A stretch of 64,000 nucleotides of DNA from Mucilaginibacter rivuli (GCF_019391655.1 NZ_JAHXPQ010000004.1:248001-312000), one strand, 5' to 3'; shown: positions 8,910 to 18,262, counted from the stretch's first letter. Made by a program: numbers and translations. Notes: generated by a model from the sequence alone, not told the origin.

Positions 8910-9863
8910 TTATAAATCCAATGCCTTAATTAATATCAAAATAGGGCAAATTTCGAGGGCACAAAGATAGATAAATAAATAAATTTTATGAAAACGAAAT
9001 TTAGAAATAATGTTTATTGTGCTTCGCAGGTATTGAACCACAAATATCAAGATAATTAAACATACTGAAAAAGCCAGTAAATATGGCTTAAAAACAGCTG
9101 ATATCAGGCTGAAAATCACAACTATAGGCAAAAATATAAAAGCAATATTAAAATAGGTGAGATATAAGATAGATACATACTCTTTAATTACACGGCCTAT
9201 ATCAAATATAAAACCGAGTACCTGCAGCACCAATATCTTCAAAATAAATAAAGCAATTACAACAACCGATAGTATAAAGAACAGTTGAAAGCCGGTAATA
9301 CTAAAACCAAACCGGTAATAACTAATTAACTGGTACAGGTATAAGCCTATGGTAAAACCAAAAAGTGAGAACAATGCAATAAACGCCCAGGATGTAAAAC
9401 GGCTGTCTTCGTTAGTTAAGCTGGCAAATGCCCGCTTGCTATAAAATGCCTGCAAAATAGCATATATATCTTTACCGATAAGCAGGTTTAACACACCGGT
9501 ATATATCAGCAAGAACACTATTACCGCAATTATCCATTGCGGGCGCAGATCGCGCTCTTTACCGCTTTGCAGCAAATGTTTCTTTACAGGCTGCCCATCA
9601 GTAAAACTGAGGGGATTAAATTTAAGGTGCTTTATTATACTATCAACAAATACATTATGCCGGTTTGGATCGGGATACCGGATGTATTGCATGGTAAGCG
9701 AGTCTTCAACAAAGTGCTGCCGGGCCATTACTGCCGAATCGGTATAATGCTTCAGGCTTGCCTGGCTGGTATCCAACGGAGCAATAAGCTGATCGCCTTT
9801 TTGTGCAAAGCAGGTAATGCCCCATAAAAAACAAAGCATGAATACCCGGACAACTTTACGCAT
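8910..9863 (-). CDS. DUF4271 domain-containing membrane protein
   Basis: Function unknown. The 317 aa begin with a cleavable signal peptide (ends near WGITCFAQ), then a periplasmic stretch of about 95 residues, then six or so hydrophobic helices from about residue 110 to the end (for example WIIAVIVFLLIYTGVLNLL, FFILSVVVIALFILKILVL). DUF4271 genes are typically found directly upstream of hemD in Bacteroidota, as here, which suggests a link to heme or envelope biology but proves none. A TAAATTTG box at 9895-9888 on its strand could be a -7 element, without a matching -33. Confidence 0.8.
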   Translation of the reverse strand: MRKVVRVFMLCFLWGITCFAQKGDQLIAPLDTSQASLKHYTDSAVMARQHFVEDSLTMQYIRYPDPNRHNVFVDSIIKHLKFNPLSFTDGQPVKKHLLQSGKERDLRPQWIIAVIVFLLIYTGVLNLLIGKDIYAILQAFYSKRAFASLTNEDSRFTSWAFIALFSLFGFTIGLYLYQLISYYRFGFSITGFQLFFILSVVVIALFILKILVLQVLGFIFDIGRVIKEYVSILYLTYFNIAFIFLPIVVIFSLISAVFKPYLLAFSVCLIILIFVVQYLRSTINIISKFRFHKIYLFIYLCALEICPILILIKALDL

Positions 9864-9920
9864 TACTTAAAATATATTCTCTTGCTGCAAATTTATTGTA
9901 ATAATTTGGTTTAAAGGTGT

Positions 9921-9960
9921 AATATTAAAAAGATGTACCGGTTAACAAACCGATACATCT
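9921..9960 (-). terminator. Intrinsic terminator after the GH30 gene
   Basis: Arms at 9931-9943 and 9948-9960 pair with one mismatch over 13 positions around an AACA loop. On the minus strand the hairpin is followed by TTTTAATATT. It begins 9 bp past the GH30 stop codon and closes the polysaccharide-degradation operon. Confidence 0.85.
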
Positions 9961-9968
9961 GTATGGTA

Positions 9969-11195
9969 TTAATTAGATACTAAAGTAGTAACGCTTGATG
10001 GGGTAAGATTTATGCCAAAACTGCTGCCTGTAATGGTAAAGCTATTATGTGCAATATTTGAACTGCTGTTGGTATAATACCTGTCAAACCCGGCAGGCGT
10101 AACACCGCTCAGGCTAAAAGGTTGATACGTGGTTGCACTGTTTTGGTTTACAATAACAACCACCAATTGCGTTCCGCTTTTATATGCTGTAACATAAACC
10201 CCTGTTGATGGGTTAGCCGTGCATGATACTTTGGTATAACCCGGGCGCACATACCTGGCATATTGCGCCATTACGTATCCTAATTTTGTGATGTTGCTGC
10301 TTTCGTCTATCGGGCCATAGCTTCTGCGGATGTACCACCAAACGTATGCCGCCCAGCCAGAGTTCATACAATCGTGTATCTCTTTGGCGGCAGTCATGGC
10401 ATTGTTCCAATCATCACCGCTTATGGATGAGTTGGTGTAGTGCTCTGTCATCCATACCGATTTGCCGATACTGCCAAGGTTATAAGGTGTTTTACCATAA
10501 ATATGGCCACATACAAAACTCGTTTTTGATTTGGCTGTGGCATTGCTCAGGTAAGAATTGATATATGTTTGATCCATGTTAAATGGTTCGGGGGCCATAA
10601 TTGGGGCACCGCAATTACTGCCTTGCGCGGCAACAAAATTTCCAACCTCGGTTGCTGTAGCTTCCATCCATCCCGAACCTGTATAATTGGGCTCGTTAAA
10701 CGGACTAATAGCGTAAACGCCACCAACAGCGGTATTATATGAGCTTAAATGGGCCGCGTATGCCGCGTATGAAGAGGTGTTTAAATGTATGCCCGTCATC
10801 ATACTTGATGGCGCGTTCCAGGCTGTTGCTACTACTTTTGCACCAAAACCCTTGGCTGCATCAATAGTAGGTTTCTCAGCAGCAAAACTACCGCTGCTGG
10901 TGGGTACCATTACGCGCAATATACTCATGCCTATCCCGCTACTGGCCGAAAATGCTTTGGTTCGCTGGTCGCTCGTTAAATCAGCCTCCCAGGCCAAAAT
11001 ACTTGCCCCGCCAAAGCCCTGAATGCTTTGCTGCAGGCTACCTGCATCAATAGCGGCCGTGGCGGTAGTTGCGAATGATGTTGTTACATCGGGGTGTTTA
11101 GATAGTCCGGATATTTCATTCTCCGAGATCGTACTTTTAGTACAGCCCGCAAAAAGCGCAGCCACTACTAATAATTGAATTAGTTTTGTTTTCAT
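9969..11195 (-). CDS. GH30 glucuronoxylanase-like glycoside hydrolase (lipoprotein)
   Basis: Predicted exported endo-beta-1,4-xylanase of glycoside hydrolase family 30, closest by motif to subfamily 8 (XynC-type glucuronoxylan hydrolases that need a methylglucuronate side chain). The 408 aa start with a lipobox (ALFAGC, Cys18). The mature part opens with QSIQGFGGASILAWEADLT. The acid/base is Glu168 in ISPFNEPNY and the nucleophile is Glu251 in SVWMTEHYT. WWYIRRSYGPI at 286-296 resembles the arginine-containing glucuronate-binding segment of the subfamily. A C-terminal beta-sandwich (about 310-408) completes the usual architecture. Last gene of the five-gene operon, 138 bp after the DUF5703 gene. 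Exact substrate is inference. Confidence 0.88.
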   Translation of the reverse strand: MKTKLIQLLVVAALFAGCTKSTISENEISGLSKHPDVTTSFATTATAAIDAGSLQQSIQGFGGASILAWEADLTSDQRTKAFSASSGIGMSILRVMVPTSSGSFAAEKPTIDAAKGFGAKVVATAWNAPSSMMTGIHLNTSSYAAYAAHLSSYNTAVGGVYAISPFNEPNYTGSGWMEATATEVGNFVAAQGSNCGAPIMAPEPFNMDQTYINSYLSNATAKSKTSFVCGHIYGKTPYNLGSIGKSVWMTEHYTNSSISGDDWNNAMTAAKEIHDCMNSGWAAYVWWYIRRSYGPIDESSNITKLGYVMAQYARYVRPGYTKVSCTANPSTGVYVTAYKSGTQLVVVIVNQNSATTYQPFSLSGVTPAGFDRYYTNSSSNIAHNSFTITGSSFGINLTPSSVTTLVSN

Positions 11196-11220
11196 AAAAA
11201 AATTGAATAATTGGTTAATT

Positions 11221-11249
11221 GGTCAACAAGAACCTATTTCTTGCTGACC
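11221..11249 (-). other. Stem-loop in the leader of the GH30 gene
   Basis: Arms 11221-11232 and 11238-11249 pair at 11 of 12 positions (GGTCAACAAGAA type) around a 5-nt loop. On the minus strand it lies about 25 nt before the GH30 start codon and is followed by A/T-rich sequence with T7 just before the ATG. It could be an attenuator or a stabilising 5' structure that sets GH30 apart from the upstream genes. Confidence 0.45.
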
Positions 11250-11333
11250 TAAAATTACCCGCCTGTTTTTTATGAAAACTTATACATATCAATTAAATAA
11301 CAGCAACAAATGTTCAAAACACAAGCCTCAGAT

Positions 11334-13634
11334 TTACTGTGCTTTCAGGATCACGATATCCTTCTTTCGTGAGGCCGGTGTTACCTTTAAATTGCTGATC
11401 TTACCATCTTGAACATGGCCTTCTACCGTTGTTTGGTAAGGGGCGTACAATTTAAAATCGGCAGTCCATTCTGTTGGCCAGGCCGGCAATAGCTGGATCC
11501 GCTTATCATCACATTGCATCAGCATCAACTGTAGTGTTATCATACCATCGCCGCCATTGTCTAAGTCGGGTATCCAATCATGCCCCGGTCTCCAAAACCA
11601 TTTAAAACGCTGATCGCCATAGTTGGTAAACGCTGCAATGGCTGCTTTTTTAGCTACCGAACCCAAACCCAGCACAGCCGACTGTGTTCCGTCTTGCCCC
11701 CAGCAGGTGTTAGCTGGCGATCGCCTTGCGGCAAATGTATGCTGTGCCAGTTCAAGGTTTGGTTTTCCAACACCAAACAAACGGTATGGGAATGCTACAT
11801 ATAATTCAGGATTCTCTGAATTACCCGGCTTGTCATATTTTTCGGCAGGCAATATGGTTGCTATGCCGTCTGTATCCCCTACACCTAAGGGGGGCAATTT
11901 GCCTTTAGCTGTTTTACCTAAAGGTATTGGTGGCAAATCGGCCAGTGTTTTTGTCCAGGCTGCCCGCTGCTTTACAGTGATCATGTTTGCCGGTAAAGCC
12001 AAAAGGCGTGGTATTACGGCCATAAGGCCTGCAATATCAGGTGTTGGATTTACTGCTGTTAACTGATAAGTTTCGAGCGACTGGGTGGGCGCCATGAGTA
12101 TCTTCCCATTCGCATCGCGGATCCAATGCTGATCATAAAAAGTAATGATCTCATCCGCAAAAGGTACTATAGATTTAGCAGCAAATTCCTTATCGGGATT
12201 ATAATCATAAGTATCGAGCATTTGAGCTATTATCTCTAACGATCCCTGAACGTGGTACCGCTGCCAATGGCTTTGAATTTCATTTGTTGGGTTGTTTTTT
12301 CCAAAATCACCTAACCTTGGCAAGCCCCATGAGTGCATCGTTTCCGGGAAACTCGCGCCCTCGTGTCCATAATATGTTTTAACTTTTGCTTTGGCTAAAG
12401 TCAAGCCATTCAAATACATATCAAACCAGGGCTTTACCAGGTCATTGTCGCCTGTTGCAATTAATGGCCAGTACAGCAAGCGGTTGTTTTGGTTCCAGAA
12501 CCATTCTCCCCAGGCGCGGTAATCCGCATCGTGGTTATTGGCTACCTGTTTTGTAGTATCCGATGCCATATCATGCCCAACAGTAAACACACCACCATTA
12601 AATTTAACAGGCATCTCTCCGCGCGATGAGCACGCTAACATATACCGTTGCATTACATAACCTTGCGATATATTCTCTGCATCTTCATTACCGCTCACTT
12701 GTACCCAACTGCGGGCCCAAAAATTCTGCCACCATTTTTGATGTGCCTGTAGGGCCTGGTCAATATTGAGCTTACTTAATTTAATGGTCAAGGCATCCAA
12801 ATCGTGTTTCCATTCAGCAGGGGAGCTAACCTGTTTTTCAATAGCTGCAATTACATCTAAACGAAGATACTTAGCCGGAGCTCCGGATCTTATAGTACGC
12901 TCATCAACGCTAATTAATTCCGGGCCTGTTAAAGCGGCTCCAAAAGCACGGTGCAAAAGCGGGTCATTCATTTTAGAGATCAATGATTCCAGGTGTTCCT
13001 GTTTTAACAGGTAAGGATAAAAGCTGGTTGGGTTATAATGGCACCAGGTAACGCGGTTAGTCTGGGTGGGGAAAATAATATCCGGTTCTGTGCGGGGGCT
13101 ATTATCGCCTCCCATTACACCCGAATTATCAGTTTCTTTAAATGCCGACAGCGGTTGTGTTTTACGCCACATTTCCAGCCCTGCCTGTAATGTTGCTGTT
13201 TGATCGAGATGTGCTTCTACATGTAAAACCGGGTTATTGGCGTCTATCCAAACCTGCAAAGTATTTGTGCCGCTCTTTATCTCTATCATTCCTGTTTCGG
13301 GTTTGAGCGTTTGTGTAAACCCATTGGCAGATGTGAAAGGGTTAGGGCTTAACTTAACCCTAACTCTGCCCAATTTTACGATCTTCCCTGTTTCGGTCCA
13401 GGCGTCCGGGCTTGATAGCAATAAAACCAGGTCGCCGTTTTGTTCTGTCCAAACATTGGCACTAAGGCTGCCGTTACCTAAAGGCATCGAGTCATTTTCG
13501 TTGGCGCCAAGGGTAGTCCAGGTTACATTGCTTTTTGCAATATAAGGGTTCGAAGCTAATTGTGCCTGAACAGGTAGCGCCATTATTATCGCTCCTAATA
13601 AAGGAACCATTGGCTTAAATGCTTTGAATATCAT
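11334..13634 (-). CDS. DUF5703 / six-hairpin glycosidase-like protein
   Basis: Predicted exported glycoside hydrolase-like protein of 766 aa. A signal peptide ends near ALPVQAQ. An N-terminal DUF5703-type beta domain follows, with NENDSMPLGNGSLSANVW and GDLVLLLSSPDAW, similar to the start of GH95-type enzymes. A helical (alpha/alpha)6-like region runs from about 320 to 690, with GEWFWNQNNRLLYWPLIATG, GASFPETMHSWG, AWTKTLADLPPIPLG and RPGHDWIPDLDNGGDGM. A small C-terminal domain includes LPAWPTEW. I cannot assign the catalytic residues or the substrate. Its place between an acetylesterase gene and a xylanase gene, 32 bp after the former, points to pectin or hemicellulose side chains. Confidence 0.75.
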   Translation of the reverse strand: MIFKAFKPMVPLLGAIIMALPVQAQLASNPYIAKSNVTWTTLGANENDSMPLGNGSLSANVWTEQNGDLVLLLSSPDAWTETGKIVKLGRVRVKLSPNPFTSANGFTQTLKPETGMIEIKSGTNTLQVWIDANNPVLHVEAHLDQTATLQAGLEMWRKTQPLSAFKETDNSGVMGGDNSPRTEPDIIFPTQTNRVTWCHYNPTSFYPYLLKQEHLESLISKMNDPLLHRAFGAALTGPELISVDERTIRSGAPAKYLRLDVIAAIEKQVSSPAEWKHDLDALTIKLSKLNIDQALQAHQKWWQNFWARSWVQVSGNEDAENISQGYVMQRYMLACSSRGEMPVKFNGGVFTVGHDMASDTTKQVANNHDADYRAWGEWFWNQNNRLLYWPLIATGDNDLVKPWFDMYLNGLTLAKAKVKTYYGHEGASFPETMHSWGLPRLGDFGKNNPTNEIQSHWQRYHVQGSLEIIAQMLDTYDYNPDKEFAAKSIVPFADEIITFYDQHWIRDANGKILMAPTQSLETYQLTAVNPTPDIAGLMAVIPRLLALPANMITVKQRAAWTKTLADLPPIPLGKTAKGKLPPLGVGDTDGIATILPAEKYDKPGNSENPELYVAFPYRLFGVGKPNLELAQHTFAARRSPANTCWGQDGTQSAVLGLGSVAKKAAIAAFTNYGDQRFKWFWRPGHDWIPDLDNGGDGMITLQLMLMQCDDKRIQLLPAWPTEWTADFKLYAPYQTTVEGHVQDGKISNLKVTPASRKKDIVILKAQ

Positions 13635-13666
13635 ATAGTTATTGTGTTTTTGAGCTGATCGCTGTT

Positions 13667-14467
13667 TTATTTAAGATACAAGTTGAGCGGGCAATCTTTA
13701 ATTTGCATTAAACCTTCAACAACACAGCTTGCATTCAGCCGTGCGCCATCAATATTAGTATGTGTGCCATCACCGGGGAAGAATTTTTTTACCTCGCTTT
13801 GCCCCAGCTCTTTCCAGTGGCCGGCAATAATGCGGTTAAGATTGATATAATATGCCCCATTTATTTTGGCCTCTGTTTCGGCCCACTCCGGGTATTCAGC
13901 TTCTTTAACTACCTCGCCATTCTTTTCCCAACGGTTGCGCGGCACTAACGAACAAACAATTGGGATTGCACCTTTCGCTTTAGCTTCAGTTATAAATTTT
14001 TGCATATACCATCCGTATGTATGTACAATTTCTTTTTGATGCGTACGTATGCTAATGATCTCTTTTGTTGAATCACTTATGCCTAAAAGCGAGCCTTTCT
14101 GTTTTGAGGTATCATCTACACCGGCATGGTCATTATGACCAAACTGCATGATCACAAAATCACCTTTTTTTAGTGTTTTTAATATTTTATTCCACCTGCC
14201 ATCTAAAATAAAGGTGCGGGTGCTTGTGCCCGATTTGGCGTGATTTTGCAGAGATATACGTGTGCTATCCAAATAAGGTTTAAGCAGTGTGCCCCAACCC
14301 CAGTACGCGTTTTTTCCGTTCCCATCGTTATTCTGTACGGTCGAATCGCCAATAATATATAGTACCGGTTTCTCATCCTGGCTGATGTTCACAAAAGCCA
14401 TTAAGCCCAAAGCCAGTATTGTAATGAGCTTTACAGAAAGCGTATCTTTTATATTTTTCATAATCAT
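13667..14467 (-). CDS. Rhamnogalacturonan acetylesterase-like SGNH hydrolase
   Basis: Predicted exported carbohydrate esterase of the RGAE (CE12-like) SGNH family, removing acetyl groups from rhamnogalacturonan I or related pectin. The 266 aa have an N-terminal signal (to about residue 29). Block I is IIGDSTVQ with Ser42, the glycine block is HAKSGTSTRTF, block III is QFGHNDHAG with Asn112, and block V is GDGTHTN with Asp233 and His236. The start overlaps the GH28 stop by one base (TAATG on the coding strand), so the two are translationally coupled. A second in-frame ATG lies two codons in and would also keep the signal peptide. Confidence 0.9.
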   Translation of the reverse strand: MIMKNIKDTLSVKLITILALGLMAFVNISQDEKPVLYIIGDSTVQNNDGNGKNAYWGWGTLLKPYLDSTRISLQNHAKSGTSTRTFILDGRWNKILKTLKKGDFVIMQFGHNDHAGVDDTSKQKGSLLGISDSTKEIISIRTHQKEIVHTYGWYMQKFITEAKAKGAIPIVCSLVPRNRWEKNGEVVKEAEYPEWAETEAKINGAYYINLNRIIAGHWKELGQSEVKKFFPGDGTHTNIDGARLNASCVVEGLMQIKDCPLNLYLK

Positions 14468-15723
14468 TAATTTAAACCGGTTACACCGGCGCGGTATACC
14501 CGTAATTTCTCGCCCGAAGCGGCTTCGATGGACGAGTTGATAAACTCCGCGTTTGTAACATTGTAAATTTGCGCGCCGTTTTTAGCTGATATTTTTACAT
14601 TTTCCAACCGGATGTGCTGAACAGGCGATTCGGGGATGCCCCAGATAATCAATGCCTCCTGCGAATTGGTAACGGTGATATTTTTTAACGAAATGTTTTT
14701 ATAGACCGGGTTATGGTCGCCAATAGCGGTAGCAACATCTTCCTGCGGTGTTTTCGGCTCATGCGGATAATATTCGGAGATAAAGATGGGATAGCGGGAA
14801 TTTTTAATGGTGATGCCCTCATAAGTTACGTTACTTAACACGCCGCCACGGCCTCTCGCTGTTTTTATCCTGATGGCAGAGGTAGTACCATCAAATGTGC
14901 AATTGCTTACTAAAAGGTTATTTAAATGCCCTGATGTAAAACTACCTATCGACAGGCCATGCCCGTATCCAAAAGCGCAATCCTTAACTACTATGTTTTT
15001 TACTTCGGGATCGTTTTCGGCCTGCTCCTTGTTTCCAAAATTAATGGCTATGTTATCATCACCTGTATTGATCGTGCAATGCTCGATAGTGCAATTTTTG
15101 GCTGATATATTAATTCCATCGGTATTATGAGAGGTGGTTGGGGCCTGTATCACAATATCATGAATATATACGTCGAGGGCATTTTTTAATGATATATGTG
15201 TATTTGGTGGGTTTAAAAATGTAACCCCGCTTATCTCGACGCGTTGTGCACCTTCCATGTAAAGCATTTGCGGCCTTCTTAAAGTTAGCGATTTTGCTTC
15301 TGTTGCTTTCCACCAAACTTCGCCTTGCCCGTCTATGGTGCCACCGCCCGATATTTTGATATCAGTTGCCTTTGCTACATTAATAAAATTGAGATAGCGC
15401 CCGTTGGCTGCCGGGAACCCATCCATATCATTACGTAACCTGAGTGTTGCGCCTTTTGCAATTTGCAGGTTGGTTTTACTGTATAAATTGAGTGGGCCGC
15501 ACAGGTAATCTCCGGCGGGTATCAGCACTGTTCCTCCGGTGGCTTTAGCGGCGTCCAGCGCCTTTTGTATTGCCCGTGTGTTCACTGTTTTATTATCGGC
15601 TACAGCACCGTAATCGTTTACATTGTAAACTGTTGCCGGTATTACCGGTAATTGGGTAAACTGAGCCTGGGCCACTTTAATTATCAAAACAAAAGCGGTT
15701 AATCCTATTAACTTTTTATACAT
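14467..15723 (-). CDS. GH28 polygalacturonase-family glycoside hydrolase
   Basis: Exported right-handed beta-helix pectinase, predicted to cleave alpha-1,4-galacturonan or rhamnogalacturonan chains. The 418 aa have a signal peptide (cleavage near KVAQA). All GH28 signature sites are present: NTD (200-202), the Asp pair GDDN (222-223), GHG with His255, and RIK (285-287). The N-terminus VYNVNDYGAVADNKTVNTRA is the usual pectate-lyase-like entry strand. It starts 4 bp after the esterase stop and overlaps the following acetylesterase gene by one base. Exo or endo mode cannot be decided from sequence. Confidence 0.93.
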   Translation of the reverse strand: MYKKLIGLTAFVLIIKVAQAQFTQLPVIPATVYNVNDYGAVADNKTVNTRAIQKALDAAKATGGTVLIPAGDYLCGPLNLYSKTNLQIAKGATLRLRNDMDGFPAANGRYLNFINVAKATDIKISGGGTIDGQGEVWWKATEAKSLTLRRPQMLYMEGAQRVEISGVTFLNPPNTHISLKNALDVYIHDIVIQAPTTSHNTDGINISAKNCTIEHCTINTGDDNIAINFGNKEQAENDPEVKNIVVKDCAFGYGHGLSIGSFTSGHLNNLLVSNCTFDGTTSAIRIKTARGRGGVLSNVTYEGITIKNSRYPIFISEYYPHEPKTPQEDVATAIGDHNPVYKNISLKNITVTNSQEALIIWGIPESPVQHIRLENVKISAKNGAQIYNVTNAEFINSSIEAASGEKLRVYRAGVTGLN

Positions 15724-15727
15724 AGAT

Positions 15728-16672
15728 TTATTTGCTAACCAATCTTTCGGGTATAATATCCATTTCTATCAGCCAGGCTTCGCACAGCTTTGTCCATAAC
15801 TCTGTCGATCCGGGATTATTTCTCAGCGCTATAGCATGCGCCCCCTGTGGAAAAGCATGAAAGCTTACCGGAACCTTATTTTGCAGCAAAGCCTGGTAAA
15901 ACATCAGGCTATTCATGGGGTTAACGGTTTTATCATTAATTGCATCAACAATAAAACATGGCGGGGTAGCGGCAGTTACCCTGAGTTGGGGAGAGAACTT
16001 TTTCTTCAGCTCGTCAGATGGATTTGGCCCAAGCAGGTTTTTAACGCTACCGGCATGCGCCAGGAGGGTACTCAAATCAATTACCGGAGATACAAGCACC
16101 ATAAAATCAGGCCTAAAAGAAACCTTGTCGAGCGAATCGGCAATAGCCGAAACATCATCGGTAATTGTACCCGCAGACGATGCCAGGTGCCCTCCCGAAG
16201 ACGAGCCCATAATGCCTATTTTATCGGGCTTGATACCCCATTTTACAGCGTTTGCGCGAATATACCTGATGGCCCGTTGCGCATCCATTAAAGGGCCTAT
16301 TTCGCGTTGTTTTAAATCGGGCGAGTTAGGCAGGCGGTAATTGAGTACAAAAGCTGTAATGCCCATGGTATTGTACCATTTGGCCAGTTGTAACCCGCTG
16401 ATAACATAGGCCAGCCTTTCATAACCTCCGCCGGGGCATATTACTACCGCGGCACCCTTATTTTCCTGCTTGCCCGGAAAGAATGCATACATCCCTGGGA
16501 TCATTACGCGGTATATGCGCTCGTTGGCAATGCTATCGCTAAGGTTGAGGTGTTTGGAGTTGGGGATGTTGTTTTTGGGCCATAACTCAATAAACTCTTG
16601 CCCGAAAGCATGACCAGTGCCGCCAAATAGCAACCCCATTATTAGCAAAGTAAATAAAGCACGTATTTTCAT
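15728..16672 (-). CDS. Alpha/beta hydrolase, BD-FAE-like carbohydrate esterase
   Basis: Predicted exported esterase of the alpha/beta-hydrolase fold, likely deacetylating plant polysaccharide or its oligomers. The oxyanion-hole motif is CPGGGYERLAY, the nucleophile elbow is GSSSGGHLA, and the acid and base lie near FIVDAINDKTVNP and FPQGAHAI. I chose the ATG at 16672 because it yields a clean signal peptide (MKIRALFTLLIMGLLFGGTG) and 314 aa; an upstream TTG would only add seven codons. First gene of the operon, followed at 4 bp by GH28. Similar proteins are annotated as xylanase or acetylxylan esterase, so substrate remains open. Confidence 0.85.
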   Translation of the reverse strand: MKIRALFTLLIMGLLFGGTGHAFGQEFIELWPKNNIPNSKHLNLSDSIANERIYRVMIPGMYAFFPGKQENKGAAVVICPGGGYERLAYVISGLQLAKWYNTMGITAFVLNYRLPNSPDLKQREIGPLMDAQRAIRYIRANAVKWGIKPDKIGIMGSSSGGHLASSAGTITDDVSAIADSLDKVSFRPDFMVLVSPVIDLSTLLAHAGSVKNLLGPNPSDELKKKFSPQLRVTAATPPCFIVDAINDKTVNPMNSLMFYQALLQNKVPVSFHAFPQGAHAIALRNNPGSTELWTKLCEAWLIEMDIIPERLVSK

Positions 16673-16892
16673 ATCGTCATATGTAAATTTCAAGCGTATT
16701 TGTTTTAGTGTTTATAATCGATTTAAACCGATTGCATAAACGAACATACAGAAGTTTTTTTGATGTTGCCAATTTTAATTGAAATGGAAAGTTAACGGCT
16801 GGCAACAGATACCCGAATGCTGAAAAATTCAAACTGCAATAAAGCCCTGTTAAAGAAATGGCCGATGTGTTTAACGCAAATGGCGTGCTGTA

Positions 16893-16921
16893 TTGGCGTA
16901 AATATTAAACACCTATCTTTG
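16893..16921 (+). promoter_or_regulatory. Predicted promoter of hemW
   Basis: TTG at 16893-16895, an 18-nt spacer and TATCTTTG at 16914-16921 fit the Bacteroidota promoter consensus TTG-N17-23-TANNTTTG. The -7 box ends 4 nt before the hemW ATG, so the mRNA is probably leaderless. Confidence 0.6.
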
Positions 16922-16925
16922 CCGC

Positions 16926-18047
16926 ATGGCCGGCATTTACATCCATATCCCTTTTTGCAAACAGGCATGCTATTATTGCGATTTTCACTTCAGCACATCA
17001 TTAAAATATAAGGATGAGTTACTTGGCGCGATACAGAACGAAATACGCCTGCAAAAGGATTACCTTAATGGCGAAACCATCGAAACCATTTATTTTGGCG
17101 GGGGTACACCCTCGCTGCTAAAAGGCGATGAGATAAACAGGCTGCTGGATACTGTAACACAGCACAATACCGTATCATCAAACGCCGAAATTACGTTGGA
17201 AGCTAATCCGGACGATCTGGACTACGAAAAAGTATTGGCCTTAAGACAAACCCCGGTAAACCGTTTTAGTATTGGCATTCAGTCCTTTTTTGATGAAGAC
17301 CTTTTTTGGATGAACCGCGCACACCGCGCCAACGAGGCTGAAGCATCGGTAAAGCGGGTACAGGATAGCGGTTTTGAAAACATTACCATCGACTTAATAT
17401 ACGGCTACCCCTTGTTAACCGATAACAAGTGGAAGCACAACCTTGAGCAGGTATTTAACTTGCATATTCCCCATATATCCGCCTACAGCATGACGGTTGA
17501 ACCCCAAACGGCGCTGGCATCGTTCATCAAAAAAAAGGTATATGCACCTATGGACGAGGCTCAAAGTTCGGAACAATTTTTAGTGATGCTTAACGCGATG
17601 GAAGCACAGGGCTATGAGCAGTATGAAATATCGAATTTTTGCACACCGGGCAATTACTCGCGCCATAACTCCAACTATTGGAAAGGTGTAAAATACCTGG
17701 GAATAGGCCCATCGGCACACTCGTTTAACGGCGAGGCAAGACAATGGAATGTGGCTAATAATGCAAAATATACCCAAGCACTTTCCGGCAACAGTATCCC
17801 TGCAGAACGTGAAGAACTGACCGAACAAAACCGCCTGAACGAATACATCATGACATCACTGCGTACCATGTGGGGAATGGATATAGACAAAATCGATAGC
17901 ATCAGCAAAGGGTCATCATCGGAACTGATAAAGGCATCCGAACCATTTTTTGAAAAAGGCTGGATAAGCCAAAAAGACAACATCATAACCCTTACCCAAG
18001 AAGGGAAATTATACGCCGACAAGATAGCTTCCGATCTGTTTTTCTGA
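16926..18047 (+). CDS. hemW: Radical SAM heme chaperone HemW
   Basis: Radical-SAM family member once annotated as oxygen-independent coproporphyrinogen oxidase; HemW proteins bind heme and are thought to insert it into respiratory enzymes. The 373 aa start IYIHIPFCKQACYYCDFHF, with the CxxxCxxC [4Fe-4S] motif. GGGTPSLL, EITLEANPDD, RFSIGIQSF and TIDLIYGYP are core SAM-barrel motifs, and a C-terminal HemN-like domain carries GIGPSAHSF. A fourth Cys present in true HemN is absent right after the cluster motif, favouring HemW. It diverges from the polysaccharide operon. Confidence 0.92.
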   Translation: MAGIYIHIPFCKQACYYCDFHFSTSLKYKDELLGAIQNEIRLQKDYLNGETIETIYFGGGTPSLLKGDEINRLLDTVTQHNTVSSNAEITLEANPDDLDYEKVLALRQTPVNRFSIGIQSFFDEDLFWMNRAHRANEAEASVKRVQDSGFENITIDLIYGYPLLTDNKWKHNLEQVFNLHIPHISAYSMTVEPQTALASFIKKKVYAPMDEAQSSEQFLVMLNAMEAQGYEQYEISNFCTPGNYSRHNSNYWKGVKYLGIGPSAHSFNGEARQWNVANNAKYTQALSGNSIPAEREELTEQNRLNEYIMTSLRTMWGMDIDKIDSISKGSSSELIKASEPFFEKGWISQKDNIITLTQEGKLYADKIASDLFF

Positions 18048-18262
18048 GATATGGCGAACAGGATTTATATTAAAATAATTGATTTTCAATTAATTATAAA
18101 ATAAATCAATATTCCTAAAATCCAACCACCAGGGTATTGCCGTAACTCTCATCAAACAACGATGAATGCTTCGGCGGTTTTAAAATAAACGCAAAAACAA
18201 CCGGGGAGTCCTGCAGGCAAATTCATTTTTTACCGATTGAAAACAATTTAAAATTAAAAAAA

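Noticed and set aside
12766..13545. Long plus-strand open frames opposite the DUF5703 gene
   Set aside because: Antisense shadows of a well-conserved coding sequence; no start signals or domain content.
16817..17011. Open frame upstream of and overlapping hemW
   Set aside because: It is in another frame than the well-supported radical SAM gene and has no recognisable protein content.
18078..18110. AT-rich inverted repeat ATTGATTT...AAATCAAT after hemW
   Set aside because: Weak stem in A/T-rich DNA without a U-tract; chance is likely and neither terminator nor operator can be supported.
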